From Pseudobacter ginsenosidimutans (GTDB lineage: Bacteria; Bacteroidota; Bacteroidia; Chitinophagales; Chitinophagaceae), in assembly GCF_007970185.1 (NCBI RefSeq), contig NZ_CP042431.1, positions 5,766,001 through 5,830,000 on the forward strand: a DNA stretch of 64,000 nt, written 5' to 3'. Shown in pieces: positions 8,808 to 17,600 of the stretch; positions within the stretch are counted from its first letter, which is position 1, and every line of letters begins with the position of its first letter. Made by a program: the position numbers and the translations under genes. The notes below the pieces were generated by a model, which was given only the letters and a program-made list of their open reading frames with translations, had not been told where the DNA came from and did no database searches.

Positions 8808-9215
8808 TCAAACACGGAAATTACAATGGAGAAGATGTAACTGAACGGAGTTGAACAGCGGTGGCGCATGCTTATCTGGAAGCACATGTTCGCTGCCGGA
8901 TACAAATACGTCAGGGAGTTCAAAGTATGCAACGGGAAGTGCATGAAAGAAAGGTTGAACGAATTTGAACTGTACGTCACCGGCCTGCTGATGGTCTTTT
9001 TCCACTTTAAGCATCCGGTGCTCATCCTTGCAGCAGTTCTTCATGCATGGCTTTACAGTCTTCTTCGGAGCCTTACAACCATTGCATGATTTATTTTCCT
9101 TTTCGCCCAGCTGGATATCCACCAGCTCCCCCTTGCAGTAATGCAGGTGTACCGTGGCCCCTGCAGAGCTGCCCAGGTAAATGAAAGCCAGTATGAAAAC
9201 CAGGAATTGTTTCAT
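8808..9215 (-). CDS. Cys/His-rich periplasmic protein of the HYC_CC_PP type
   Basis: I chose the start at 9215 (MKQFLVFILAFIYLGSSAGA), giving a normal cleavable signal peptide; the frame opens nine codons upstream. The mature protein begins with ATVHLHYCKGELV, which with the later Cys cluster (SCNGCKAP...CMKNCCKDEH) is the defining pattern of small HYC_CC_PP proteins found beside metal efflux genes in Bacteroidota. About 70 residues without a recognised domain follow, ending in HLLHCNFRV. Location and His/Cys content point to periplasmic soft-metal binding. It lies 166 bp upstream of the split cusA on the same strand and is probably expressed with it. The family assignment rests on motif memory; the function is inferred. 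Confidence 0.75.
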   Translation of the reverse strand: MKQFLVFILAFIYLGSSAGATVHLHYCKGELVDIQLGEKENKSCNGCKAPKKTVKPCMKNCCKDEHRMLKVEKDHQQAGDVQFKFVQPFFHALPVAYFELPDVFVSGSEHVLPDKHAPPLFNSVQLHLLHCNFRV

Positions 9216-9300
9216 GCAACACAAAAATAGGGAGCTGCCCAAAGAAGCTGTTACATAATTATGGAGAAGTTTTCAGAATTGTGGAATAAAGGAAAACGGA

Positions 9301-9849
9301 TCAATGGATACCCCTGCGTTCGTTCAGCCATTTCTGGAGCCATTGTATCTCGGCTTCCTGGTCTGTTTTGATCATGCCGGCCATCTTTTTGATAGCAGGA
9401 TCTGCACCATGCCCAATCACCAGGTCGGCCATTTCGATGGCGGCCTGGTGGTGGTGCACCATCAGCGTGGCGAAATCCTGGTCAGGATCGCCTGTGAGGT
9501 TTTCCTGTTCTGCAAGAAGGTCCATATTGTCCATCACTTTTTTCATTTCCGTATTGAAGCCGGCATGCTCTGTATGCGGCATAGGACGGTGGTTATTGAG
9601 GAATAACTGCAGGGCGGCAATCTCTTCTTTCTGTTTTTGCATCATCGTTTTCACCATTTCGGCCATCGCCGGATCTCCATTATGTTCCAAAACCAGGTTC
9701 CCCATATTGAGTGCTCCAGCATGATGAAGCTGCATCATCCGGGCAAAATGATTATCCGGATCACCGTGTAAAGAGGCATTGCTCATTTCCTGCATCATCG
9801 CATGCATGGCCTCCATCATTTTATTGTCGTGCTGTACAGGCGTTTTCAT
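9301..9849 (-). CDS. Tandem DUF305 domain protein, Met/His-rich
   Basis: The 182-residue protein contains two DUF305 (ferritin-like four-helix half) repeats. The first is about 25-90 with DNHFARMMQLHHAGALNMGNLVLEH, the second about 118-180 with DQDFATLMVHHHQAAIEMADLVIGHG. Each holds the conserved M-x-x-H-H and downstream GD/AD-P-x-x-x-x-M motifs. Around 22 Met and 15 His occur in 182 residues. No signal peptide is visible: it starts MKTPVQHDNKMMEAM. It is therefore predicted to be cytoplasmic, unlike many DUF305 proteins. DUF305 proteins commonly accompany copper-resistance genes, and this one is the most upstream gene of the block. Metal binding is inferred. It diverges from the NlpE-like gene across 195 bp. 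Confidence 0.85.
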   Translation of the reverse strand: MKTPVQHDNKMMEAMHAMMQEMSNASLHGDPDNHFARMMQLHHAGALNMGNLVLEHNGDPAMAEMVKTMMQKQKEEIAALQLFLNNHRPMPHTEHAGFNTEMKKVMDNMDLLAEQENLTGDPDQDFATLMVHHHQAAIEMADLVIGHGADPAIKKMAGMIKTDQEAEIQWLQKWLNERRGIH

Positions 9850-10044
9850 AAAGCATACCTTTACTTCAACAGCCTAAAATATCATACCAGCCTTTTCTAA
9901 GCCGGGCAGTGGAATAGCATCTACAATCAATCAGGGTTCTTTCGAAAGGGTTAACAGTTCTGTTGTACATTTTTTTGTAAATTCAATACACCCTCCGAAA
10001 ACTACGGTCCTTCACTTCTTCCATCTATCATTAAATCGCCTCAC

Positions 10045-10917
10045 ATGAAACGTCTGTTCCTGTTGATCTGGTTCGCAGCAGGTTGTACGCTGCCATCTTC
10101 ATCCTGCTCTGAACAAAAAGGAAGCAATTCCATTCAGCTTACAGGCAGTACTCCCGGTGATGCAGCAGTCAAAACCTTCATGGGCATCGATACTGCCACC
10201 AGTATCGATTTCATGCGATGGGACCTTCAGTTGCTTTCCAACAATACAGAGGCAGGAAGCTTTGTACTGAATTTGCATTATGGTCTGAGCAAGCCCAACA
10301 CGCAGGATTTCATCGATGGAGGAAAAAAGAGAAAAATAGAAGGCCGGTATGAGAACAAAGGATCGTTCATTCACTTCACCGGCAAAGAGGCAAAGTTCTC
10401 ACTGCAGCGGATCGACACCAATGTTTATCATCTCTTAAATGCAAACCAGGTTTTGATGCAGGGCAATGCAGGATGGAGTTACAGTCTCAGCAGGATCCAC
10501 CCTTTGACCACCGGCTCTTCCACAAGCATTCATTCTGCTTTTCTCAGGGAAGACACCGCTACTACCATTGAGTTCACAGGAAGAACACCCTGCCAGGTGA
10601 TTGCGCAACAAATGAACTGGAAGGTGAGCAAAGAATGCTGGAAGATGAAATGGATACTCACCCTGAAGCGTGATGCAACAACACTCGAACCTGCCGGGTT
10701 CATCATGCGCCAGACAAATATTTCAGGGGAGCGCATTCAGGGAAAATGGAAAATCGATAAAACAGAACAAGGGAATATCCTTGCATTAAGGATGAAGGAT
10801 ACCGGGCAGGAACTCAACCTGCTCATAGGTAGTGACAATGTGCTATTCATCCTCAACAAACAAATGAGACCATTGCCCGGCAATAGTGAATTCAGCTTCA
10901 CGCTTAACAGGGATTGA
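10045..10917 (+). CDS. Secreted lipoprotein with NlpE-like N-terminal half
   Basis: The 290-residue protein has a hydrophobic start ending in AAGC, a weak lipobox. Residues about 55-155 read like the NlpE copper-response fold: a SIDFMRWDLQLLSNN segment, SFVLNLHYGLS, a basic GGKKRKIEGRYENKGSFIHF strand pair, FSLQRIDTNVYHLL, and a closing WSYSLSRI. The C-terminal half (about 170-290) begins FTGRTPCQVIAQQMN, holds a Cys pair and the repeat-like ISGERIQGKWKI, and ends GNSEFSFTLNRD. I read this as a second beta-barrel-like domain. It diverges from the copper block, which suits an envelope stress or copper sensing role, but that role is inferred. Family assignment is moderate. Confidence 0.5.
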   Translation: MKRLFLLIWFAAGCTLPSSSCSEQKGSNSIQLTGSTPGDAAVKTFMGIDTATSIDFMRWDLQLLSNNTEAGSFVLNLHYGLSKPNTQDFIDGGKKRKIEGRYENKGSFIHFTGKEAKFSLQRIDTNVYHLLNANQVLMQGNAGWSYSLSRIHPLTTGSSTSIHSAFLREDTATTIEFTGRTPCQVIAQQMNWKVSKECWKMKWILTLKRDATTLEPAGFIMRQTNISGERIQGKWKIDKTEQGNILALRMKDTGQELNLLIGSDNVLFILNKQMRPLPGNSEFSFTLNRD

Positions 10918-10931
10918 ATACACAACAAAAA

Positions 10932-10960
10932 ATTGCCTCACCGGAAACCAGTGAGGCAAT
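10932..10960 (-). terminator. Intrinsic terminator between convergent genes
   Basis: A perfect 10-bp stem (ATTGCCTCAC / GTGAGGCAAT) with a 9-base loop is followed on the minus strand by a run of six T. It lies 18 bp past the stop of the LLM oxidoreductase, whose transcript it should end. It also lies just downstream of the convergent NlpE-like gene. Confidence 0.75.
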
Positions 10961-10977
10961 CAGTATCAACAATGCAT

Positions 10978-12012
10978 TTATTGTCCCTGATGCTTTTTCA
11001 CAGCCGGCGCCACTTTGGTGCCCAGCAGTTCGATGGCATGCATCACCTGTTTATGCGGCAATGTGCCTACACTGATATGCAGGAGGAAACGCGTAAGTCC
11101 AAACAATTCATGATAGTGCAGGATCTTATCCGTCACCTCATTGGGATCGCCTACCAGCAGTGCGCCTTTTTTAGAACGTAATGCCTGGTATTGTTGCGGG
11201 CTCATGGGAGGCCATCCGCGTTCCTTTCCGAGCTGCGTCATCACATGCTGGTAAGGAGGATAGAATTCCAGCGCAGCCTGGTCGGAACTATCGGCTATAT
11301 ATCCATGTGAGTGAACACCGATCTGCATTTTTGCAGGATCATGTCCGGCTTTCGCGTATTCTTCCTTATACAATTTCACCAGGGGCACAAAATGATCAGG
11401 ACTTCCGCCGATAATGGCCAATGCCAGTGGCAGTCCATATTTCGCGGCACGGATCACAGATTGGGGAGTGCCGCCCACTGCCACCCAAACAGGCAGTTCC
11501 TGCTGGAAAGGACGCGGGTAAATGCCCAGGTTACGGATAGCTGGACGGTGTTTACCCTGCCAGTTGATCTTTTCCGATTTGGTGAGCTGGATCAGTAATT
11601 CCAGTTTTTCTGCAAAGAGCTCATCATAATCGTCCAGGTTATAACCGAAGAGGGGAAAGGATTCGATGAAAGAACCGCGGCCAGCCATGATCTCTGCACG
11701 GCCTTCAGAGAGCAGGTCAAGCGTTGCAAAATCCTGGAACACACGTACAGGATCATCCGAACTGAGCACAGTGACTGCGCTGCTCAGTTTTATCTTTTTT
11801 GTTTTCGCTGCAATGGCAGCCAGGATCACGGCAGGAGAAGAGGCAACAAAATCCGGTCGATGGTGTTCGCCTACTGCAAAAACATCCAGCCCCACCTGTT
11901 CAAGCAGCACGGCTTCTTCCAGCAGATCGGCCAGCCTTTGCTGTGGTGAAATGGTAATGCCTGTAGACGGATCGGGAGTGCGCTCAACGAAAGTACTGAT
12001 GCCTATTTCCAT
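10978..12012 (-). CDS. LLM class flavin-dependent oxidoreductase
   Basis: I chose the start at 12012 ([15 protein letters not shown]); the frame opens 25 codons upstream without family similarity. The 344-residue product has the bacterial-luciferase-like TIM-barrel pattern: [41 protein letters not shown], then [36 protein letters not shown], and later [30 protein letters not shown]. These are hallmarks of FMN-dependent monooxygenases of the LLM class. It is cytoplasmic and probably uses FMNH2 from a partner reductase; the substrate is unknown. It appears monocistronic, ends at a strong terminator and has no metabolic link to its neighbours. Confidence 0.88.
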   Translation of the reverse strand: MEIGISTFVERTPDPSTGITISPQQRLADLLEEAVLLEQVGLDVFAVGEHHRPDFVASSPAVILAAIAAKTKKIKLSSAVTVLSSDDPVRVFQDFATLDLLSEGRAEIMAGRGSFIESFPLFGYNLDDYDELFAEKLELLIQLTKSEKINWQGKHRPAIRNLGIYPRPFQQELPVWVAVGGTPQSVIRAAKYGLPLALAIIGGSPDHFVPLVKLYKEEYAKAGHDPAKMQIGVHSHGYIADSSDQAALEFYPPYQHVMTQLGKERGWPPMSPQQYQALRSKKGALLVGDPNEVTDKILHYHELFGLTRFLLHISVGTLPHKQVMHAIELLGTKVAPAVKKHQGQ

Positions 12013-12166
12013 AATTCGTGATTTTGTACAGAGGTAACAAAATCCAATTGGTAATTGTTCAAACATTAAAATGTGGGGGCAAGGCAAAAATATTCCATAA
12101 TTTTACTTAACTCCCTCTCTTCTCCATCCAGCCTGAAGTTCCCCGCGTTTCACCAATCAGTTTTCC

Positions 12167-12640
12167 ATGAAAGGGATCACAATCATCAGCTTCCTGCTGC
12201 TGATAACAGCGGAGGTGCTGGCTCAGGGGCAGGCGGATACAAGTAAAGGGAAAGGGTTTTCGAGAAGCGATATAGAAAGCGGCTTGTATGCCGGGCAATA
12301 AAACCGGCTTCCAGCCATACGCCATCACCGTTCCATTCTTATACGAGACCAATACGGTATTCAGCGTTAAGCAAAGCAGGTTCACATTCACCGCCTATGG
12401 CATTTCGGATAGGCAGAACCGGCAGTTGAAAGCCAGTATAGAAATCGATTTTGCCAACAGCGCCACTTATGCGCCACGCCTTCAACATGCCTATATCCAG
12501 CATGGTAAATGGCTGTTCGGGCAAACCTGGGCCAATTTCATGGACGATAATATCTGGCCCAACGTAATGGACGCACAGGGGTCACAAGCCAGCTATCCAA
12601 CCCAAAGCGCCCGTATGTTTTATCAGCCGGTTTTTCATAC
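12167..12640 (+). pseudogene. Remnant of a DcaP-type outer-membrane porin gene
   Basis: An ATG at 12167 encodes a signal peptide (MKGITIISFLLLITAEVLAQG) and stops after 44 codons at 12299. A different frame from 12288 then reads PFLYETNTVFSVKQSRFTF, YGISDRQNRQLKASIEIDF, PRLQHAYIQHGKWLFGQTWANFMDD and ends near PTQSARMFYQPVF. The patterns (VRQSR, LRHAY, GQTWS-FMD) are those of the DcaP/porin family, normally about 350-400 residues. Here the first barrel strands, the reading frame and most of the C-terminal barrel are missing. The coding signal fades just before the sigma-factor start at 12686, so the neighbouring gene may have been joined here by a deletion. Confidence 0.65.
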
Positions 12641-12685
12641 CCCGCTCCCCGCATCCGGTTTATTTTTCTATTTTTACAATTGCCC

Positions 12686-13273
12686 ATGCCCGCTGAAATG
12701 CTACATACCAGTCAGGAATTGCTAAACCGTATTGCTGCAGGTGACCAGGAAGCTTTCGCTGCCCTGCACCATCAATATTGGGATGAATGTTATGGGCTGG
12801 CGCTGGCCTTTCTGAAATCTCCTGATCAGGCCGAGGATGTAGTACAGGATGTATTCATGAAGCTTTGGGTGAAGCGGAGCAGTCTTCCCGCCATCAATGA
12901 TTTTACTCCTTATTTTATGGTGATGGTCCGTAATGAGATCATCAATTATCTCCGTCAACTGGCCCAGCGGCAGAAGAAACATGCGCAATATGTTTCAGAC
13001 AACAGCGTCAATCTTCAGCAGTTCTTTGCTGTTTCCGATGAAGACACTGCCGCAGTTATCAGGAAAGCGCTGGGAGAATTGACAGATAGACAGCAACAGA
13101 TCTTCTCCTTAAGCCGCGATGCAGGCCTCTCTCACGAAGAGATCGCTGAGCAGCTCGGCCTCTCCAAAAAAACCGTATCCAACACCATTACCCAGGTCCT
13201 CAACCATCTCCGGATAACCCTTTACCAACACGGCCTTATGGCCTGGCTGGCATGGGTGGTCCTGAAGCAGTAA
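12686..13273 (+). CDS. ECF RNA polymerase sigma factor (sigma-70 family, Bacteroidetes type)
   Basis: The likely start is the ATG at 12686 (MPAEMLHTSQELL), giving about 195 residues. Region 2 is visible as DQEAFAALHHQYWDECYGLALAFLKSPDQAEDVVQDVFMKLW, and region 4 as LGELTDRQQQIFSLSRDAGLSHEEIAEQLGLSKKTVSNTITQVLNHLR. The C-terminus is a hydrophobic tail (GLMAWLAWVVLKQ), common in Bacteroidota FecI-like sigma factors. Downstream lie a FecR anti-sigma factor and an STN-containing SusC. The expected role is transcription of that uptake operon when the receptor is occupied. A TACAATTG element just before the gene is one mismatch from the TAnnTTTG promoter motif. Confidence 0.93.
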   Translation: MPAEMLHTSQELLNRIAAGDQEAFAALHHQYWDECYGLALAFLKSPDQAEDVVQDVFMKLWVKRSSLPAINDFTPYFMVMVRNEIINYLRQLAQRQKKHAQYVSDNSVNLQQFFAVSDEDTAAVIRKALGELTDRQQQIFSLSRDAGLSHEEIAEQLGLSKKTVSNTITQVLNHLRITLYQHGLMAWLAWVVLKQ

Positions 13274-13295
13274 AAACTTTTTTCAAAAAAAATAG

Positions 13296-13325
13296 AAAAA
13301 CAGACGGGTGTACCTGCCTGTTTTT
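13296..13325 (+). terminator. Weak hairpin/terminator between sigma factor and FecR genes
   Basis: AAAAACAG pairs with CTGTTTTT around an inner CGGGT/ACCTG stem with one mismatch, leaving T5 at the 3' side. The position, 22 bp after the sigma-factor stop and 36 bp before fecR, suggests partial termination that would let sigma factor and anti-sigma be produced at different levels. Confidence 0.5.
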
Positions 13326-13361
13326 ACGTGGTAGCTTACATACAGGCTGAATAATCAACCT

Positions 13362-14549
13362 ATGAACCATCATTCAACATCTTTTCTGAACTTACTTACA
13401 GGTTATCTCACTGACGGGCTCAGTGCAGATGAGCATGCAGATTTCATACAGCAATTGCAGGAACCAGGCAATCAGCTATTGCTGGAGCAGGCCATCGATT
13501 CGCTCGCCGCTGAAAAAGCCTTCAATGGTGCAGGCAATGCAGCCCTGAAAGCGCGTAGCCTTCAACGGTTGTTACAGCAGATCGATACACTTCCGGAGAA
13601 TCAGGAAACACCTGTGAGACCGATACAAGAAAGATGGATCGCGGCTGCAGCCATCGCCGTGATGATTGCGGCAGGCGCCTGGTTATGGTTCAGCAATCAG
13701 CCAGCGGATAATAAAGGAGCTACCATCACGGCCTCGAAAGCAGGCAACGACCTGGAGCCCGGTAAGGACGGCGCCATCCTGGTACTGGCCGATGGCAGGA
13801 AAGTATTGCTGGACAGTATGCCCAATGGAACAGTAGCGCAGGAAAAAGGAGCGGAGCTCACACTAAACAACGGCACCCTGCAATACAACGTAAAAGATTT
13901 GCCTGTAGCTGCTCAGGGTTTCAATACCGTAAGCACGCCCAGAGGCCGGCAGATTCAGCTTAACTTGCCAGATGGTACACGCGCCTGGCTGAATGCAGGT
14001 TCTTCATTGCATTTTCCCACCGCTTTCAGTGGCGTAGATAGAAAAGTGGAAATGACGGGAGAAGTGTTCTTCGAAGTGACGCAGGATGCTGCCCATCCGT
14101 TTATTGTAAAAATGAACAACAGCACCAGCGTGGAAGTATTGGGCACTTCCTTCAACGTAAATGCCTATGCGAATGAACCTGCCATCAGCACCACCCTGGC
14201 GGAAGGAGCGGTAAAGATGATGCACGGCCAGCAGGTCATCACTCTGAAGCCTGGCCAGCAGGGCTTTACAGCCGATGCAGCCCTGAAGATGAAAGAAGTG
14301 GATGTATCTGAAGTAACCGCCTGGAAAGACGGCCGCTTCGAGCTCTACGGGAATATCAAAGACATTATGCGCCAATTGCAGCGCTGGTACAATATCAACG
14401 AAGTGGATTACCAGGGCGGTACTGAGAACCGTATGCTGGTAGCCACCATTGCCAGATCGAAAAAACTCTCGGAAGTTCTTGCTATCCTGGAAAAAACAGG
14501 AACGGTGAATTTCAGTATCGAAGGAGAGAAAGTTATCGTTAAGCCTTAA
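13362..14549 (+). CDS. FecR-family anti-sigma factor
   Basis: This 395-residue protein has an N-terminal cytoplasmic helical segment (FLNLLTGYLTDGLSADEHADFIQQL). One membrane helix follows at about 88-107 (WIAAAAIAVMIAAGAWLWF), then a periplasmic FecR domain at about 185-290. That domain carries FNTVSTPRGRQIQLNLPDGTRAWLNAGSSLHFP, GEVFFEVTQDAAHPFIV and VEVLGTSFNVNAY. The C-terminal DUF4974 domain (KDGRFELYGNIKDIMRQLQRWYNI...) closes the protein. It would hold the upstream ECF sigma factor inactive until it contacts the STN domain of the downstream receptor. The gene order sigma, fecR, susC(STN), susD is the standard cell-surface signalling arrangement. Confidence 0.93.
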   Translation: MNHHSTSFLNLLTGYLTDGLSADEHADFIQQLQEPGNQLLLEQAIDSLAAEKAFNGAGNAALKARSLQRLLQQIDTLPENQETPVRPIQERWIAAAAIAVMIAAGAWLWFSNQPADNKGATITASKAGNDLEPGKDGAILVLADGRKVLLDSMPNGTVAQEKGAELTLNNGTLQYNVKDLPVAAQGFNTVSTPRGRQIQLNLPDGTRAWLNAGSSLHFPTAFSGVDRKVEMTGEVFFEVTQDAAHPFIVKMNNSTSVEVLGTSFNVNAYANEPAISTTLAEGAVKMMHGQQVITLKPGQQGFTADAALKMKEVDVSEVTAWKDGRFELYGNIKDIMRQLQRWYNINEVDYQGGTENRMLVATIARSKKLSEVLAILEKTGTVNFSIEGEKVIVKP

Positions 14550-14696
14550 TCTTTCATTGGAGCAATAAAAAACCGGAAGTGTTGGAGCCACTCCCGGCGA
14601 GTATTGAGTTACCAATTCAATTTGTTGGAATTGAGACCAGCAGGCTTTTAAAGGCTTGCCGGAACTGTATTGTATAACCCAAAACTGTACAAAAGT
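14550..14696 (+). promoter_or_regulatory. Structured leader between fecR and the STN-SusC gene
   Basis: The 147 bp between the genes hold three consecutive inverted repeats. The first is CCGGAAGTG / CACTCCCGG at 14573-14597, which on the minus side is followed by T6 and so resembles a minus-strand terminator. The second is CAATTC / GAATTG at about 14611-14632. The third is an imperfect stem GCAGGCTTTT / AAAGGCTTGC at about 14640-14659. The region probably contains the promoter recognised by the ECF sigma factor, but I could not fix its elements. Confidence 0.35.
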
Positions 14697-17600
14697 ATGT
14701 ATTTAACTGCTTATTGTAAAGCCGCAAAAAGAAGGCAGCGGCTCTTACAATCCAAAACGGTTCTGATCATGAAGTTTACTGCGATCTTATTACTCAGTGC
14801 TTGTCTGCAGGTATCTGCCAACGGATATTCGCAACAGGTGACCATGAAAATGCGCAACGCATCCCTGAAGGAAGTGATCAGCGCATTTAAGAAACAAACG
14901 GGCTACTTCTTTGTGTACGACCTGCAACTGATTCGCCAACAACCCACACTGGACGTTGATTTCAGGAACACCAGGCTCACGGAGGCACTGAATACCTGCT
15001 TCCATTCACTGCCGCTGGAATATGAGATCACTGAAAAAACAGTGATCATCCGTCCACGCAGGCTCATCATCAATCCCGCTTTATCCATTTCCGAAAACAA
15101 GAATATTTCCGTTAAGGGAAAAATAGTGGATGATTCCGGCAAACCGGTGGAAGGTGCAACCATTACACTCAAGGGTGCTAAAAAAGGAACAGCATCCAAT
15201 GTTCAGGGGATCTTCTCGCTGAACGATATTCCCGGAGACGGTGTACTGATCATTTCAAGCATTGGGTTCGAAAAGAAGGAAGTGAAGATCAATGGTCGTG
15301 CAGACATTGGAACTATTACCCTTCGCGCAGCGGCCGATAATATCGATGAAGTAGTGGTCACCACTGGTCTCTTCAAACGTCCTGTTGAAAATTTCACCGG
15401 CGTGGCTACTACCGTTTCCGGCGATCAGCTCCGCAACGTGAATGCCATGAGCGTTTTCGATGCTTTAAAGGTATTCGATCCCGCCATGCGTGTGCCGGAC
15501 AACCTGCAGTTCGGTTCTGATCCCAACCGCCTGCCACAGCTAAGCCTCCGCGGTACCAACAATTTTCCTATCCAGGGAGATGCAGGTATCCCCGCATCCG
15601 GCGCCGATTTCACCGCCGCCTGGCAAAGCAATCCCAGCATGCCGCTCTTCATCCTGGACGGATTTGAAGTGAGCCTGCAAAAGATCTATGACCTCGATAT
15701 CAACCGTATTGCTCAGATGACCATCCTCAAAGATGCTGTTGCCACTTCGGCTTATGGTTCACGTGCCGCCAATGGAGTGATTGTAGTGGAAACAAAACAA
15801 CCACAACCAGGCAAGCTCACTGTTACCTACAGCAACAATATACAGATAACCGGACCTGATCTTACGTCGTACAAACTGCTTGATGCCCGCAGCAAACTGG
15901 AAGCGGAAAAGATAGGAGGGCTGTACACTGCCGGCGTAAACAAACCCGAATATCAGCTTCACTGGGACCAGTTGTATGCAGAAAGAAGAGCAGCAGTAGA
16001 AAGAGGCACCAATACCTACTGGCTTTCGCAGCCATTGCAAACAGGGGTTGGACAAAAACATTCGATCTATGCAGAAGGCGGCGATTCACATATCCGTTAT
16101 GGTGTGAGCTTCGGTTACACCAGTAACAAAGGAGTGATGAAGGGATCCAACCGAGACACGTATGAAGGCGGCATGAACCTCAGCTATCGCAAGGGAAATA
16201 TCCTAGTGCGTAACCAGCTAACGGTAACGGGCAATCGCGCCAACAATTCACCCTGGGGAGATTTCGCCACCTATACCAAACTCAACTCATACTGGAGCCC
16301 TTACGATGCCGACGGCAATGTACAGAAGGTTCTGGAAGAGCTTACCGTTCCCGGGTATGCAGGCATTACCACAGTGGCCAATCCGATGTACGATGCCACA
16401 CTGGGTACCACCAATCGCTCCAAATATTTTGGTTTCAACAACAATACCTACCTGGAATACAGGTTCCGCGGAGGTCTCCGCCTTACCGGCAAGCTCGGCC
16501 TTACACAACAACAGGACCAGGGTGATATCTTCCTCCCGGCAGACCATACCAGCTTTGTGAGTATCACGGATTTCAATTCAACTGAATACCTCAACAGGGG
16601 ATCCTATACACGTAACAACAGCAACTTCTTCAACTATGAAGCAAGCCTGGTGCTGGACTACAGCAAGAACTTCGGCAAAAGCCTCTTCTTTGCAACGCTT
16701 GGTTCCTCTGCTGCGCAACAGAACAGCAATGCCACTGCCGTGGTAGTAAGAGGATTTCCCAACAATACTTTCGACGAGATCTATTTCGGCAGGGAATATC
16801 TCCCCAACAGCCGCCCCACCGGCCAAAGCAATATCATCCGCCGGATGAGTACGTTCTCCAGTGTGAACTACACTTATGACCGTCGTTACCTGATGGACTT
16901 CTCACTGAACATGGATGGTTCGTCCCAGTTTGGATCGGATAACCGAATGGCGCCTTTCTGGGCTCTGGGCCTTGGCTGGAACCTACACGAAGAATCCTTC
17001 ATGCAGCACCTGGTGAAAAGCAGGCTGGTGAACAGGTTCAAACTCCGTGCAGGCCTGGGAACCACCGGTAGTCAGCAATACCCGCCATCCATGGCTAAAA
17101 GCACTTATTCCTACAATACCACGCAGGAATATCTCGGTATGTTCGGCGCCAGCCTGATCACTTACGGAAACGAAGCGCTCAAATGGCAACAAACACTGAA
17201 GCAGAACATCGGTGCCGATATCACTATGTGGAATGAAAGGATCGTGCTTCGTCTGGATGCCTACCGTGAAACCACAAACGATTTGTTACTGGACATTACC
17301 ACACCGCCCTCACTCGGCGTGAGCGCCTACAAGGAGAATATCGGAAAGCTGCTCAACACAGGGGTAGAAGGCACCCTCACGGCTTTCATTATCAAGAAAG
17401 ACAAACAATCCATCTTCTGGAATGTAATGGTGAACGCCATTCACAACAAAAATGAGATCAAAGAGATCTCCAACTCACTGAGAACAATGAACGAAAAGAA
17501 TGATGCCACTACCGGAACACTGCAAACCAGGCCACAGCTCCGTTTTGAAGAAGGGCAAAGTGTGAATGCCATCTGGGCTGTTCGTTCTGCCGGCATCGAT

